Source: Pseudomonas marginalis
Lineage (GTDB): Bacteria; Pseudomonadota; Gammaproteobacteria; Pseudomonadales; Pseudomonadaceae
NCBI RefSeq assembly: GCF_024169655.1
Contig: NZ_JALJWV010000001.1
Location: 3,725,001 to 3,789,000, forward strand
Length of the DNA stretch: 64,000 bases
Reading direction: 5' to 3'
Shown here: in pieces, positions 1 through 7,867 of the stretch
Position numbering within the stretch: position 1 is the first letter of the stretch
How the letters are laid out: each line of letters opens with the position of its first letter
Notes under the pieces: generated by a model
What the model was told of the DNA's origin: nothing
What the model saw: only the letters and a program-made list of their open reading frames with translations
The model's database searches: none
Translations under genes and position numbers: made by a program

Positions 1-290
1 AGATGGGCATCCAGCGCAAGATCGCCCTGCGCTCCCAGCATTACCTGATGGCCTCGCAAGTGTTGCAGCAGACCGACATGGTAATGACCGTTCCCGAACG
101 CTTCGCCCGCCGTCATGAACTGCACTGGTTCAATCTGCCGGTCAACGACGTGCCAGCGGTGGAAACCCACCTGTACTGGCACGAAAGCACCGACCAGGAC
201 CCGGCCAACCGCTGGATGCGTGAGCAAATGATCGAGTTGTGCCAGCAGGTCACAGCCCATGAAAATAAGCTGGATAAACAACAGGCCTGA
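1..290 (+). CDS. LysR-family transcriptional regulator, C-terminal part (5' end outside window)
   Basis: The reading frame is open from the window edge to TGA at 288-290 and gives about 95 residues. The sequence (MVMTVPERFARR, then LYWHESTDQDPANRWMREQM) matches the last part of a LysR-type substrate-binding domain, where a W-H-x-x-x-x-x-D-P-A-x-x-W stretch is usual. The HTH half lies upstream of the window, so the regulated pathway cannot be named. A REP-like hairpin follows the stop by 17 bases. The family is fairly safe and the target unknown. Confidence 0.8.
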   Translation, partial: MGIQRKIALRSQHYLMASQVLQQTDMVMTVPERFARRHELHWFNLPVNDVPAVETHLYWHESTDQDPANRWMREQMIELCQQVTAHENKLDKQQA

Positions 291-306
291 GGTTGAAGAA
301 CGCCCC

Positions 307-333
307 CTGTGGGAGGGGGCTTGCCCCCGATGG
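307..333. repeat. REP-like extragenic palindrome
   Basis: A GTGGGAGGGGGCTTGCCCCC core forms the hairpin GGGGGC-TT-GCCCCC. The same core occurs in the paired element at 25610-25699. This is the typical REP core of P. fluorescens-group genomes. It sits between the LysR stop and the liuR operator and may also act as a transcriptional boundary. Confidence 0.85.
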
Positions 334-348
334 GCTGCGCAGCGCCCC

Positions 349-365
349 TTGACGTTTACGTAAAC
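349..365. promoter_or_regulatory. LiuR-type operator upstream of liuR
   Basis: The sequence TTGACGTTTACGTAAAC is nearly identical to TTGACGTATACGTAAAC at 7743-7759, which precedes liuA. The ACGT-containing palindrome next to genes of branched-chain acyl-CoA breakdown fits the recalled MerR-type LiuR motif. It begins about 57 bases before the liuR ATG and its left half resembles a -35 box, as is usual for MerR-controlled promoters. Binding is inferred. Confidence 0.75.
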
Positions 366-405
366 CTGCCATTAGCTTAGCGCCAAGACCTTCTTGAGCG
401 CCCTC

Positions 406-801
406 ATGAGCACGACCTACAGCATTTCCGACCTCGCCCGCGAGCTCGACATCACCACCCGCGCCATTCGCTTCTATGAAGAACAAGGCCTGCTGGCCCC
501 GGAACGCCGGGGCCAGGAGCGCATCTACTCGGCGCGGGACAAGGTCAGCCTCAAGCTGATCCTGCGGGGCAAGCGCATCGGTTTTTCCCTGGCCGAATGC
601 CGTGAACTGATCGAACTCTACGACCCCACCAGCGGCAACCATATCCAACTCAACAGCATGCTGGTGAAGATCGCCGAGCGTCGCGAACAGTTGGAGCAGC
701 AGTTGCTGGATATCGAACAAATGAAGCTGGAACTGGACACCGCCGAAGAGCGCTGCACCCAGGCCCTGGCCGAAACCATCCAAGGCCAGGCTGGCCGTTG
801 A
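406..801 (+). CDS. liuR: MerR-family regulator of leucine/isovalerate catabolism
   Basis: The product has 131 residues with an N-terminal MerR winged HTH (YSISDLARELDITTRAIRFY then EEQGLL) and a C-terminal helical dimerisation segment rich in Glu and Gln. The ATG at 406 is preferred; a TTG twelve bases upstream would add four residues. LiuR regulators control isovaleryl-CoA degradation genes. Here liuE follows 16 bases downstream, and LiuR-like palindromes lie before this gene and before liuA. There is no Cys-rich metal loop, so an acyl-CoA-type effector is more likely than a metal. The specificity is inferred from context. Confidence 0.88.
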   Translation: MSTTYSISDLARELDITTRAIRFYEEQGLLAPERRGQERIYSARDKVSLKLILRGKRIGFSLAECRELIELYDPTSGNHIQLNSMLVKIAERREQLEQQLLDIEQMKLELDTAEERCTQALAETIQGQAGR

Positions 802-817
802 TCATAAGGTAGTTGCC

Positions 818-1717
818 ATGTCCCTCCCCTCCCATGTGCGCCTGGTCGAAGTCGGCCCGCGCGACGGATTGCAGAACGAAGCCCAACCCATCAGCGTGGC
901 CGACAAGGTGCAGTTGGTGGATGCCTTAAGCGCCGCCGGCCTGAGCTATATCGAAGTCGGCAGTTTTGTCTCGCCTAAATGGGTGCCGCAGATGGCCGGC
1001 TCCGCCGAAGTCTTTGCGCAGATCCAGCGCAAGCCCGGCGTGACCTATGGCGCGCTGGCGCCGAACCTGCGCGGTTTTGAAGATGCGCTGGCCGCCGGGG
1101 TCAAGGAGGTCGCGGTGTTTGCCGCCGCATCCGAGGCGTTTTCCCAGCGCAACATCAACTGCTCGATCAGTGAAAGCCTGGCGCGCTTCGTGCCGATCAT
1201 GGCGGCCGCCAAACAGCAGGGGGTCAGTGTGCGCGGCTATGTGTCCTGCGTGCTGGGGTGTCCCTATGAAGGCGCGGTCGCCCCGGAACAAGTGGCGGCG
1301 GTGGCCCGCGAACTGTTTGCCATGGGCTGCTATGAAGTGTCCCTGGGCGACACCATCGGCACCGGCACGGCGGGGGCCACGCGCCGGTTGTTCGAGGTGG
1401 TGGGCGCACAGGTGCCACGGGACAAGTTGGCGGGGCACTTCCATGACACCTATGGCCAGGCCGTCGCCAACGTCTATGCCAGCCTGCTGGAAGGAATCAA
1501 CGTGTTCGACAGCTCTATCGCGGGCCTGGGCGGTTGCCCCTACGCCAAAGGCGCCAGCGGTAACGTCGCCACCGAAGATGTGGTGTACCTGCTCAACGGC
1601 CTCGGGATCGAGACCGGCATCGACCTGGAGCGATTGATTCTCGCGGGCCGGCAGATCAGCGACGTACTCGGCCGGCCCAGCGGCTCGCGCGTTGCCAGGG
1701 CGCGTAACGCCAGTTGA
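818..1717 (+). CDS. liuE: Hydroxymethylglutaryl-CoA lyase
   Basis: This 299-residue HMGL-like TIM barrel cleaves 3-hydroxy-3-methylglutaryl-CoA into acetyl-CoA and acetoacetate, the last step of leucine breakdown. The N terminus carries VEVGPRDGLQNE with the metal-binding Asp, later GHFHDTYGQA holds the HxH-type metal ligands, and GLGGCPYAKGASGN carries the catalytic Cys loop. The length is normal for bacterial HMG-CoA lyase (also called mvaB). It forms a short operon with liuR and is separated from liuABCD by about 6 kb holding an sRNA and a toxin gene. Confidence 0.95.
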   Translation: MSLPSHVRLVEVGPRDGLQNEAQPISVADKVQLVDALSAAGLSYIEVGSFVSPKWVPQMAGSAEVFAQIQRKPGVTYGALAPNLRGFEDALAAGVKEVAVFAAASEAFSQRNINCSISESLARFVPIMAAAKQQGVSVRGYVSCVLGCPYEGAVAPEQVAAVARELFAMGCYEVSLGDTIGTGTAGATRRLFEVVGAQVPRDKLAGHFHDTYGQAVANVYASLLEGINVFDSSIAGLGGCPYAKGASGNVATEDVVYLLNGLGIETGIDLERLILAGRQISDVLGRPSGSRVARARNAS

Positions 1718-1737
1718 GTAGCTTAGCCGTGACAATG

Positions 1738-1785
1738 TGTTACCGCAGGCTGGCCGGACGAGTAACACGGGAACATATTTTCCCG
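1738..1785. promoter_or_regulatory. Probable CbrB enhancer region upstream of the CrcY-like sRNA
   Basis: Two adjacent inverted repeats are visible: TGTTAC-N18-GTAACA (1738-1767) and CGGGAA-CATATT-TTCCCG (1768-1785). They lie about 90-135 bases upstream of the predicted sRNA start, the usual place for a sigma54 activator. TGTTAC/GTAACA half-sites resemble reported CbrB targets at crc sRNA promoters; the exact published spacing is not certain from memory, so the CbrB assignment is an inference. Confidence 0.6.
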
Positions 1786-1848
1786 CGTTTACCGTAGGCC
1801 ATTTCTCAAAAAAACTCAAACCATTGATTTTAAACGATTTTTAAAAGT

Positions 1849-1865
1849 TGGCACGGCTTCTGCTA
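1849..1865 (+). promoter_or_regulatory. Sigma54 (-24/-12) promoter of the CrcY-like sRNA
   Basis: TGGCACGGCTTCTGCTA matches the RpoN consensus TGGCAC-N5-TTGCW with GG at 1850-1851 and GC at 1862-1863, exactly 12 bases apart. The expected transcription start is near 1875, at the beginning of an A-rich non-coding stretch. Confidence 0.88.
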
Positions 1866-1874
1866 TCTCTATGG

Positions 1875-2244
1875 CATAACAAGAATAAAAAGCGCCAAAC
1901 CTAATAAAAATAAGACGAAACGACTCTGACATAACAAAAACAACACGGCAGAGACGCAGCTAACAGATTTTTTTGGAGAAGATGTGCTTCGCAGGGTACG
2001 GCTTGCCGAAACCCGCAACCGGATAGAGAACAATAAAACTACCTCAGGTAGCTACCCACTGGTTGGATCGCGTGCGAAGAAGCAGATCAGCGCTCAAAAA
2101 AATACGTTTGCTCTTGACCCTGAATGGGGGTCGCCAAAAACAGCGGTAAAGGGTAACGGTTGCTAACAACAACAATAGACCGCCCCTCAATAATAAAAAA
2201 AGAGCACGTAACAACAAATTAAAGGGGACCTTAGGGTCCCCTTT
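1875..2244 (+). ncRNA. crcY: CrcY/CrcZ-type sRNA (Hfq/Crc-sequestering RNA)
   Basis: This 370-base intergenic stretch follows a sigma54 promoter and ends at an inverted repeat. It carries many AANAANAA (CA) motifs that bind Hfq-Crc: 1878-1891, 1903-1913, 1933-1943, 2029-2036, 2165-2175, 2189-2196 and 2210-2217. CrcZ, CrcY and CrcX relieve carbon catabolite repression by sequestering Hfq with Crc. As I recall, P. putida crcY lies just downstream of the HMG-CoA lyase gene, the same context as here. An internal 60-codon ORF looks fortuitous. CrcX would be the alternative name. Confidence 0.85.
2221..2244. terminator. Terminator of CrcY-like sRNA
   Basis: AAAGGGGACC-TTAG-GGTCCCCTTT is a perfect ten-base-pair stem. 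The U tract on the plus strand is only three bases, but the stem is strong. It lies 20 bases beyond the stop of the convergent toxin gene, so it may stop transcription from both sides. Confidence 0.8.
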
Positions 2245-2264
2245 GTGCTGTCTGCACCCTTCGT

Positions 2265-5200
2265 TCAGAGCGATGTCCCTTCCATGGCCGCAAAGTTATT
2301 GAGCACCTTGCGCGTCAGGGCTTTCAGCGCTCGTTGTTCCAGCTCCCGTCGCTCCCACCCCAATAGGCTGAGCTCGCTCTCGAAAAAGGCACTTTGCATC
2401 GAGCCGTCCACCAGAATGTCAGCCCGACGCTGGCCCAACAGGCCCGCCAACCGGTCGGCCGCCGCGTCATACTTTATCTGCCACTGATTCCTTGTGCTCT
2501 CGTCCGCGTCGCTGAGCGGCTCTCCTTGCAGATCCGAAAGCTCAAACAACGCAGTGCTTTTCTGCTCGATCAGATCAACCGCCGGCACCATCAACGCCTT
2601 GAGCGCTTGCGGGTATTGGGTACGCAGGTGTTTCTCCCAGAACATGCGTCCGACAAAAAAGACTTCCTCGGCAGCGGCATTACCCTCATCCCTCAGCACT
2701 TGCGCATAGGCCTCATCAATCGCCGCCTGACTCACGTTCGCCTGCTCGAAAAACAACATGTCCCGGGATATGACCGGCAAGTCCAGTTTTTCCGCCAGCC
2801 GGGTCCGATACGCGAGGATCACTTCGACCTGCTCGGTAAACCCCGGCCCTCGCGACGCGACATCCCGTTGGGCAATGGCGTCCACCAGCGTTAACCGGAA
2901 CAACCTCTTCGCCGTGGATATCAGCGGCCTCTCGGCATTCTGCGCGCCCGCCAACTCAAGCGCCCTGGCTGCCATCAGCTCACTTTCAAGGTTCATGAAC
3001 TCGACCGAGCTGCCATCGCCACAGGTGACTCGGTCGTCGGCAACCGCGAATAACGACTCGCGAATCTCTTGGCTTTCACTCGCCGCCTCCAGCATGTCCC
3101 ACACTCGCTGCGCCAGTGCCGGGCGGGTCACTTCGCTGACGTATTCGGCACTGCGGGTGGTGTCGGCCAATACCGTAAAAAAATCGGCCGACTCAGGGCT
3201 GGCCCTGAGTCCGTCCCACACACCACCACGCCGCACCAGCTCTGCGGGCGAAGCCCCCTCCAGCCACAAACCGCGTGCTTCGTCCACGGAGATGTGCTCA
3301 CCCCATTGCGCCGGGCTCATTGGCCTGTCCAAACGAAGTCGCTCGAGGGTAGCCGCCGACAGAGGATTGTCATGCACGTTGATGCGCTCCAGATGCTCGT
3401 AAGCGTATTCGGGCAACTGGGTGATCCGGTTCGTATGCAGGTCGATGTGGGCCAGGTGCGGCACCCGTTCGGCCCCCACAGGAAACCTGATGGTGCCCGT
3501 ATTCGGTAGATAAAGTTGATTCAGATTTCGCAAGCCGCGCAGATCGGCCTGCCATCCCAAGCGGGAATTATCCCCCAGATTCAGAATCTTCAAGCTCTGC
3601 ATAGCCTCCAGGCGCACGCGGCTTTGTTCGGTCAGTTGGATATCATTTCGACTCAGGTTGAGCTTGGTCAGCCCTGCTCCGCCATTCTTGAACTCCGGCA
3701 GTTGCGTGAGGTTGTTCTCGCTCATGTTCAGCCAGCGCAATCCGCCAAATGCATTCAGAAAAGAAGAGGTGCTGTCCGAAAGCCCCATCCGACGTAACAC
3801 CAGGCGGCCCACATGGTCCATGTTCGCGGTGATCGCCGGCAGTTCGCCGACCACCTCATCCGACAGATCCAGCACGTGACCGATCGGTGTTTGATCCCCT
3901 GCGAACGCCTGTGCGGAGCCTCGCCGCCAAGCGTTCTTGATCGCGCCCGCGACTCGGCGCCTGGTCATTGCGTAGCCTGAGCCCGCCTCCTGCTGCCAAC
4001 TGACCAGCGTCCTGTCCAGTTCTGCGAACTCCACTTCCAGGTGAGTCAGCCTCTCCAGAAGCGTGGCGTCGCCGGCGCCTAGAAGGCCAAGCATTGCCTC
4101 GACCTCTTCCAGGGACTTTGATGGATAGAGCGACATCGCTTTCATCTTACAAACAAACGGCCGCCCGTCCGCGCCGCCCACCGGACTTAGCGGATAACCG
4201 ATGCGTCCGTCGGCCAGGCGCATCGGTGATTTGAACCCCGGCCTGATTGTTTGCAAACCAAGCGCACGCCGGCTTGCCTGTTCGCTCAGTGGCAGTTGCG
4301 TAAGCCGAACTTTCAGGGTTTGAGTAGACGTCTCGAACGCTGACCAAGTGGTGAACTTACCGCCGCTGCCTAACCAGAGCATACTGAAAAAGGCGTTCTC
4401 GCCTGTGCCCCGGTACACAAGGTCTTCCGCCGTGCGGTAGAGCGCCCACTCCTTCATGTCGGTGCAGATCAGGCGAAATCGTGTGGGGGCGCTCACATCT
4501 CCCACCTGGTCCAGTACAGGGCCATCGTTCGTATCCGCACGCAACTCAATACACACATCACTCAAAAATTCCGGTAATGAGGCCAGTTTGTGCAGGGCCA
4601 GACGCACGCCGTCCATCGTGAGTTGATTGCCGAACAGAAGATCCGCATGCGCCCGCATGACACGCGCCTTCTGCGCGTAGTAGCGCGCCTCCTCAGCCAA
4701 ACGCAACGGCAAGCGTGACGTAGACGTCATGCTTGCCAACTCCCGGCTGCTGGCATGGATCACTATTTGCTCGGCAGCCAGTTTAGGCACACCGGGAACG
4801 CTGCTCTGGATCAACTGCACGTTTGCATCACCGGAAACTTCACCGGCCGACATCTCCATATTGAACAGCTTGCCTCTGTTGCTTTTGGCTAATTCCAGCA
4901 AATAGTCGCGGTATCTCAATGCCCTGCCGGCAGGTGTACGCCGTTTTAGCATCTCCAGTTCGAGCAGGGAGTCGAGCGTTGGGGCGGCGGCGCCAGCAGG
5001 TTGATGTGCCGGTGGCCGACGGAGCGCTTCGATGATAGGCCGAGTCCTGCGCTCAATCAGTTCTTCATTCAACAAGTGGCGTATTTCGGGCTCGCTCAAC
5101 TGGTTTAATAATGTAGGAAAGAGCAGGCCGCTCTGGACCTGCTCATGCTTGAGCGTGACCACCCGAGCGGAGTCCGTCACAGGGCCGGATCTCCACACCT

Positions 5201-7442
5201 GGTTACCCCCTTCATCAACGGCCACCAGCACCCGCGATTCAGGCCACCGACCACTGTCAATCAACAACCTGACTTGCATAAACCAGTCGACCCGGGCAAA
5301 AACCTCAGGATCCGAGTGGCCCAAGCGGTCGATAAAGGCCTGTTGCCTGGCGTTGAATTCAAATCGCCGGAGCATGTCCTTGAACAGTGGCGCAGGCTCC
5401 CGATGCTCGGTAAATACCTGACGCAACTCGTCATCCGACACACCGCTCATCGCTCTGGCGTGCTCAAGCTGGCTATCGCTCAGGTGATCGACTGTATGGC
5501 CGATACGACGCAGCAGGGTCTTGCGATCCCACGTCAACGGCTGTTCAAACTCATGCACCCAGGCCCCCTCATTGTTGTGACGCAGCCGTGGCGCATAACG
5601 TGAATCGCCATCGGGGTGAAGGAGCTTGAATTCGTGTGCGGTGTCGCTGGCCTCAACCTTGTAGTACCCCCCATCCGTTGCCGACAGGTACAGGCCTCGT
5701 TCATGCGCATAGAGCCCCTGGGCGTTCGCCTTGAGCCCGTCGGGCAACGTAACCTGGTGCAGGTATTCCCTCGGTTTGAAATCATACAAACGTGTGCGTC
5801 CACCGAACTCCACATGCACCAGACGTTTGACAAATGCCGTGTCTTTCGCCGCCATCAGCCCCACGGGTACCGCCAGCATCGCCAGGTTGAGCCCCACCAC
5901 CGAAAAATGCGCCCAGGCCGCTTGAGCATCGTCTTCAGACCAGGCTTCAATCCCTTCGCCGATCTCATAGACCATCTGTACGGCCGCGACGACCAACATG
6001 ACTTCACCGAGAAACGGCACCACCGCAGAGGCAAGATTGAGAATATCCAGCGCCGTACCGCCCCACGACCAGAGCCAGGCCTTATAAGCCCGATCAGTGA
6101 CGTCCTGAGTCGACACCGCACAGGAACTGGCATTGTTCATGATCATCTGGATGCGCTGCTTCGCGCAGTCCATCCACATATCTCGCCACGACGTCGCGTA
6201 GGTTCCCTGGTGATTGATCCGGCCTTTTTTGGCAGGGGCAAAATCGTCGCCGTCGGAGTAGGCCGCATCCGGATCGAGCAAAGCTTTGAGTTGCGTAAAG
6301 AACCCGTCCTGATGGGCAAGCGGCACGAACTGACTGAAGAATTTCCGGTAGTCGGCACTACACAAGCGTGTCGTCAGGTGGTCGGTAAAGGCCGCAATGT
6401 TGCTATAGGCTCTGAGCGGATGGAGGGGATCGCCAGGGATGTACACCATGCACCGTCGCGGCAAGAGTTCGGCATTTCTCAGGTTGGCGCGCCATATGAC
6501 CGGTCCGATGATCAGGATGTTCTCGAGAACGAAGGTGCATAACCGCAGCGGCGAAAATTTTACCGTCTCCTGTGCTTGCTTGGCCCCCAACTGGTCAATC
6601 AAAATGTCCTTGATCAGTTGGTAATCATCGGGCTGGATGTCGCCCTTCATCAAGGCAATCTCGGCTGCCAGCTCCAATTGATGCCGATGGCTGATGATCA
6701 GGTTGCTGTACAGTTTGCCAATCCGTCCTTGCGTTGCGTCTGTCTGTATCTGGCTATTGATAAAGGCTCGTACATGTTCGTAGTACGAGTGCCCCAGATC
6801 CAGCTCCCTGCACAGTTGGGCAAACTCATGGGCCTTGATGCCCAACTTCGCCACCCGAACGTTTCCCGCCGGATGAAGCCTCGTGCTTGAATATTGGTAA
6901 AAGTTGTATCGCGTGAGCAGGTGACAGTCCTGGCAAACCGGCTCGATTGCCTCGTCCGGGGTGAAGTTGTTCAGCGCTGCCTCCAGCAGGCTGATTCCGC
7001 GGTAGAAATAGTACTCCGAGGCCAATTCGCTGACGCGAGTGGTCAGGACCTCATTGGGCTCGGTGCTGCATTCTTTCTGCTCCATCTTGCGGGCATAAAA
7101 CACCGCTCTGACGTCCAGCCGTTGGCCGAACTTTTTTTCGATTGCGGCCACCAACAACGGCTCGGCATACTCCGTCGGCCCTTGCAGCCCACTGAACATT
7201 TGATCCACCTGGTTCAAGGAGTGCCTGCTGCGCGTGTGGACGGCCTTCATGCGGTCCCTCGCACTCGTCGAGGCTTTTTTGTACCAGGGGGGAATATTCA
7301 GGCCCAACGACGCCAACTCGGTTTTGCGCTCATCCAGCGCCTCGGTGTACCAGTCTGGGGTGTTGCTCCTGATTACCTGCACATGTGGGCTCTGCTCATC
7401 AGGAACCGGGCGTGCGCGCGGGGTAATTGTGCTGCCTGTCAT
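2265..7442 (-). CDS. Giant NEL-type E3 ubiquitin-protein ligase toxin/effector (DUF6543 - LRR - NEL)
   Basis: The product has 1725 residues from the ATG at 7442, preceded by GAAGG eight bases upstream; an in-frame TTG at 7457 is less likely. The N-terminal ~500 residues resemble the dermonecrotic-toxin-like DUF6543 region. A hydrophobic stretch follows (VVPFLGEVMLVVAAVQM, then MLAVPVGLMAA). Leucine-rich repeats occupy roughly residues 1200-1390 (LRWLNMSENNLTQLP, LTKLNLSRNDIQL). The C terminus is a NEL (IpaH/SspH-like) ligase domain with catalytic Cys about residue 1474 (RVTCGDG, codon 3021-3023). NEL ligases transfer ubiquitin to host proteins, so a eukaryotic target is implied. No secretion signal, chaperone or immunity gene is adjacent. 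Confidence 0.88.
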   Translation of the reverse strand: MTGSTITPRARPVPDEQSPHVQVIRSNTPDWYTEALDERKTELASLGLNIPPWYKKASTSARDRMKAVHTRSRHSLNQVDQMFSGLQGPTEYAEPLLVAAIEKKFGQRLDVRAVFYARKMEQKECSTEPNEVLTTRVSELASEYYFYRGISLLEAALNNFTPDEAIEPVCQDCHLLTRYNFYQYSSTRLHPAGNVRVAKLGIKAHEFAQLCRELDLGHSYYEHVRAFINSQIQTDATQGRIGKLYSNLIISHRHQLELAAEIALMKGDIQPDDYQLIKDILIDQLGAKQAQETVKFSPLRLCTFVLENILIIGPVIWRANLRNAELLPRRCMVYIPGDPLHPLRAYSNIAAFTDHLTTRLCSADYRKFFSQFVPLAHQDGFFTQLKALLDPDAAYSDGDDFAPAKKGRINHQGTYATSWRDMWMDCAKQRIQMIMNNASSCAVSTQDVTDRAYKAWLWSWGGTALDILNLASAVVPFLGEVMLVVAAVQMVYEIGEGIEAWSEDDAQAAWAHFSVVGLNLAMLAVPVGLMAAKDTAFVKRLVHVEFGGRTRLYDFKPREYLHQVTLPDGLKANAQGLYAHERGLYLSATDGGYYKVEASDTAHEFKLLHPDGDSRYAPRLRHNNEGAWVHEFEQPLTWDRKTLLRRIGHTVDHLSDSQLEHARAMSGVSDDELRQVFTEHREPAPLFKDMLRRFEFNARQQAFIDRLGHSDPEVFARVDWFMQVRLLIDSGRWPESRVLVAVDEGGNQVWRSGPVTDSARVVTLKHEQVQSGLLFPTLLNQLSEPEIRHLLNEELIERRTRPIIEALRRPPAHQPAGAAAPTLDSLLELEMLKRRTPAGRALRYRDYLLELAKSNRGKLFNMEMSAGEVSGDANVQLIQSSVPGVPKLAAEQIVIHASSRELASMTSTSRLPLRLAEEARYYAQKARVMRAHADLLFGNQLTMDGVRLALHKLASLPEFLSDVCIELRADTNDGPVLDQVGDVSAPTRFRLICTDMKEWALYRTAEDLVYRGTGENAFFSMLWLGSGGKFTTWSAFETSTQTLKVRLTQLPLSEQASRRALGLQTIRPGFKSPMRLADGRIGYPLSPVGGADGRPFVCKMKAMSLYPSKSLEEVEAMLGLLGAGDATLLERLTHLEVEFAELDRTLVSWQQEAGSGYAMTRRRVAGAIKNAWRRGSAQAFAGDQTPIGHVLDLSDEVVGELPAITANMDHVGRLVLRRMGLSDSTSSFLNAFGGLRWLNMSENNLTQLPEFKNGGAGLTKLNLSRNDIQLTEQSRVRLEAMQSLKILNLGDNSRLGWQADLRGLRNLNQLYLPNTGTIRFPVGAERVPHLAHIDLHTNRITQLPEYAYEHLERINVHDNPLSAATLERLRLDRPMSPAQWGEHISVDEARGLWLEGASPAELVRRGGVWDGLRASPESADFFTVLADTTRSAEYVSEVTRPALAQRVWDMLEAASESQEIRESLFAVADDRVTCGDGSSVEFMNLESELMAARALELAGAQNAERPLISTAKRLFRLTLVDAIAQRDVASRGPGFTEQVEVILAYRTRLAEKLDLPVISRDMLFFEQANVSQAAIDEAYAQVLRDEGNAAAEEVFFVGRMFWEKHLRTQYPQALKALMVPAVDLIEQKSTALFELSDLQGEPLSDADESTRNQWQIKYDAAADRLAGLLGQRRADILVDGSMQSAFFESELSLLGWERRELEQRALKALTRKVLNNFAAMEGTSL

Positions 7443-7523
7443 CGTTACAACCTTCAAGTGGCGAAATAATCCGCCACTTTAGGTAACGCGTGTCAGCGGG
7501 AAGCAGTAGGCATGTACCTCAAT

Positions 7524-7734
7524 TCAGCGCTCGGCGTGCAGCTCTTCGATGCCGATTTCGCGCATGCGGAATTTCTGGACCTTGCCCGTCACCATAATCA
7601 GGAATTCCTCCACGATTCTGAAATGCTTGGGCGTCTTGAAATGCGCAATGCGGCCTTTGCACCACGCTTGCAGTTCCAGCTCGCTGGCCGATCACGCTGT
7701 AGCCTCGGGTACACCGCTCACCCCTGTTGTCTTT
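7524..7734 (-). pseudogene. Remnant of an AMP-binding acyl-CoA synthetase gene
   Basis: The minus strand encodes two collinear pieces of a fatty-acyl-CoA synthetase in different frames. The first reads GERCTRGYSV (about 7690-7725), matching the family motif GELCTRGYSVM. The second reads ELELQAWCKGRIAHFKTPKH and, after a short gap, TGKVQKFRMREI, ending at a stop at 7524-7526; this is the normal C terminus with the catalytic Lys. The N-terminal two thirds and the segment between the pieces are missing. Such a synthetase accompanies liu genes in several pseudomonads, and this copy diverges from liuA across LiuR-like operators. Extent approximate. Confidence 0.82.
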
Positions 7735-7742
7735 TTTGCAGG

Positions 7743-7759
7743 TTGACGTATACGTAAAC
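7743..7759. promoter_or_regulatory. LiuR-type operator 1 upstream of liuA
   Basis: TTGACGTATACGTAAAC differs from the liuR operator at 349-365 by one base. It ends about 108 bases before the liuA ATG and lies at the 5' edge of the decayed acyl-CoA synthetase, so it may once have served that divergent gene. Confidence 0.75.
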
Positions 7760-7785
7760 TACGATTGACAGCGCCGCGACACAGG

Positions 7786-7802
7786 CTTACGTTAACGTAA
7801 AG
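7786..7802. promoter_or_regulatory. LiuR-type operator 2 upstream of liuA
   Basis: CTTACGTTAACGTAAAG contains the perfect palindrome TTACGTTAACGTAA (7787-7800). It lies 27 bases from operator 1. A TTGACA at 7765-7770 seventeen bases before TACGTT would place this site over the liuA -10 region, a MerR-like geometry; this promoter call is tentative. Confidence 0.7.
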
Positions 7803-7867
7803 GTTAGCGCCCCTCCCCCGGCGCCGTCACCCCACAACAACAAAGCTCAATAATAAAGGTGCCTTCC

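Noticed and set aside
1984..2166. A 60-codon ORF inside the CrcY-like sRNA
   Set aside because: It has a non-ATG start, no conserved motif and lies between CA motifs of a recognised ncRNA type; GGAGAAG upstream is noted but not enough.
2265..7442. A contact-dependent or interbacterial polymorphic toxin with immunity gene
   Set aside because: The C-terminal domain is a NEL ubiquitin ligase, which has no target in bacteria, and no small immunity ORF adjoins it.
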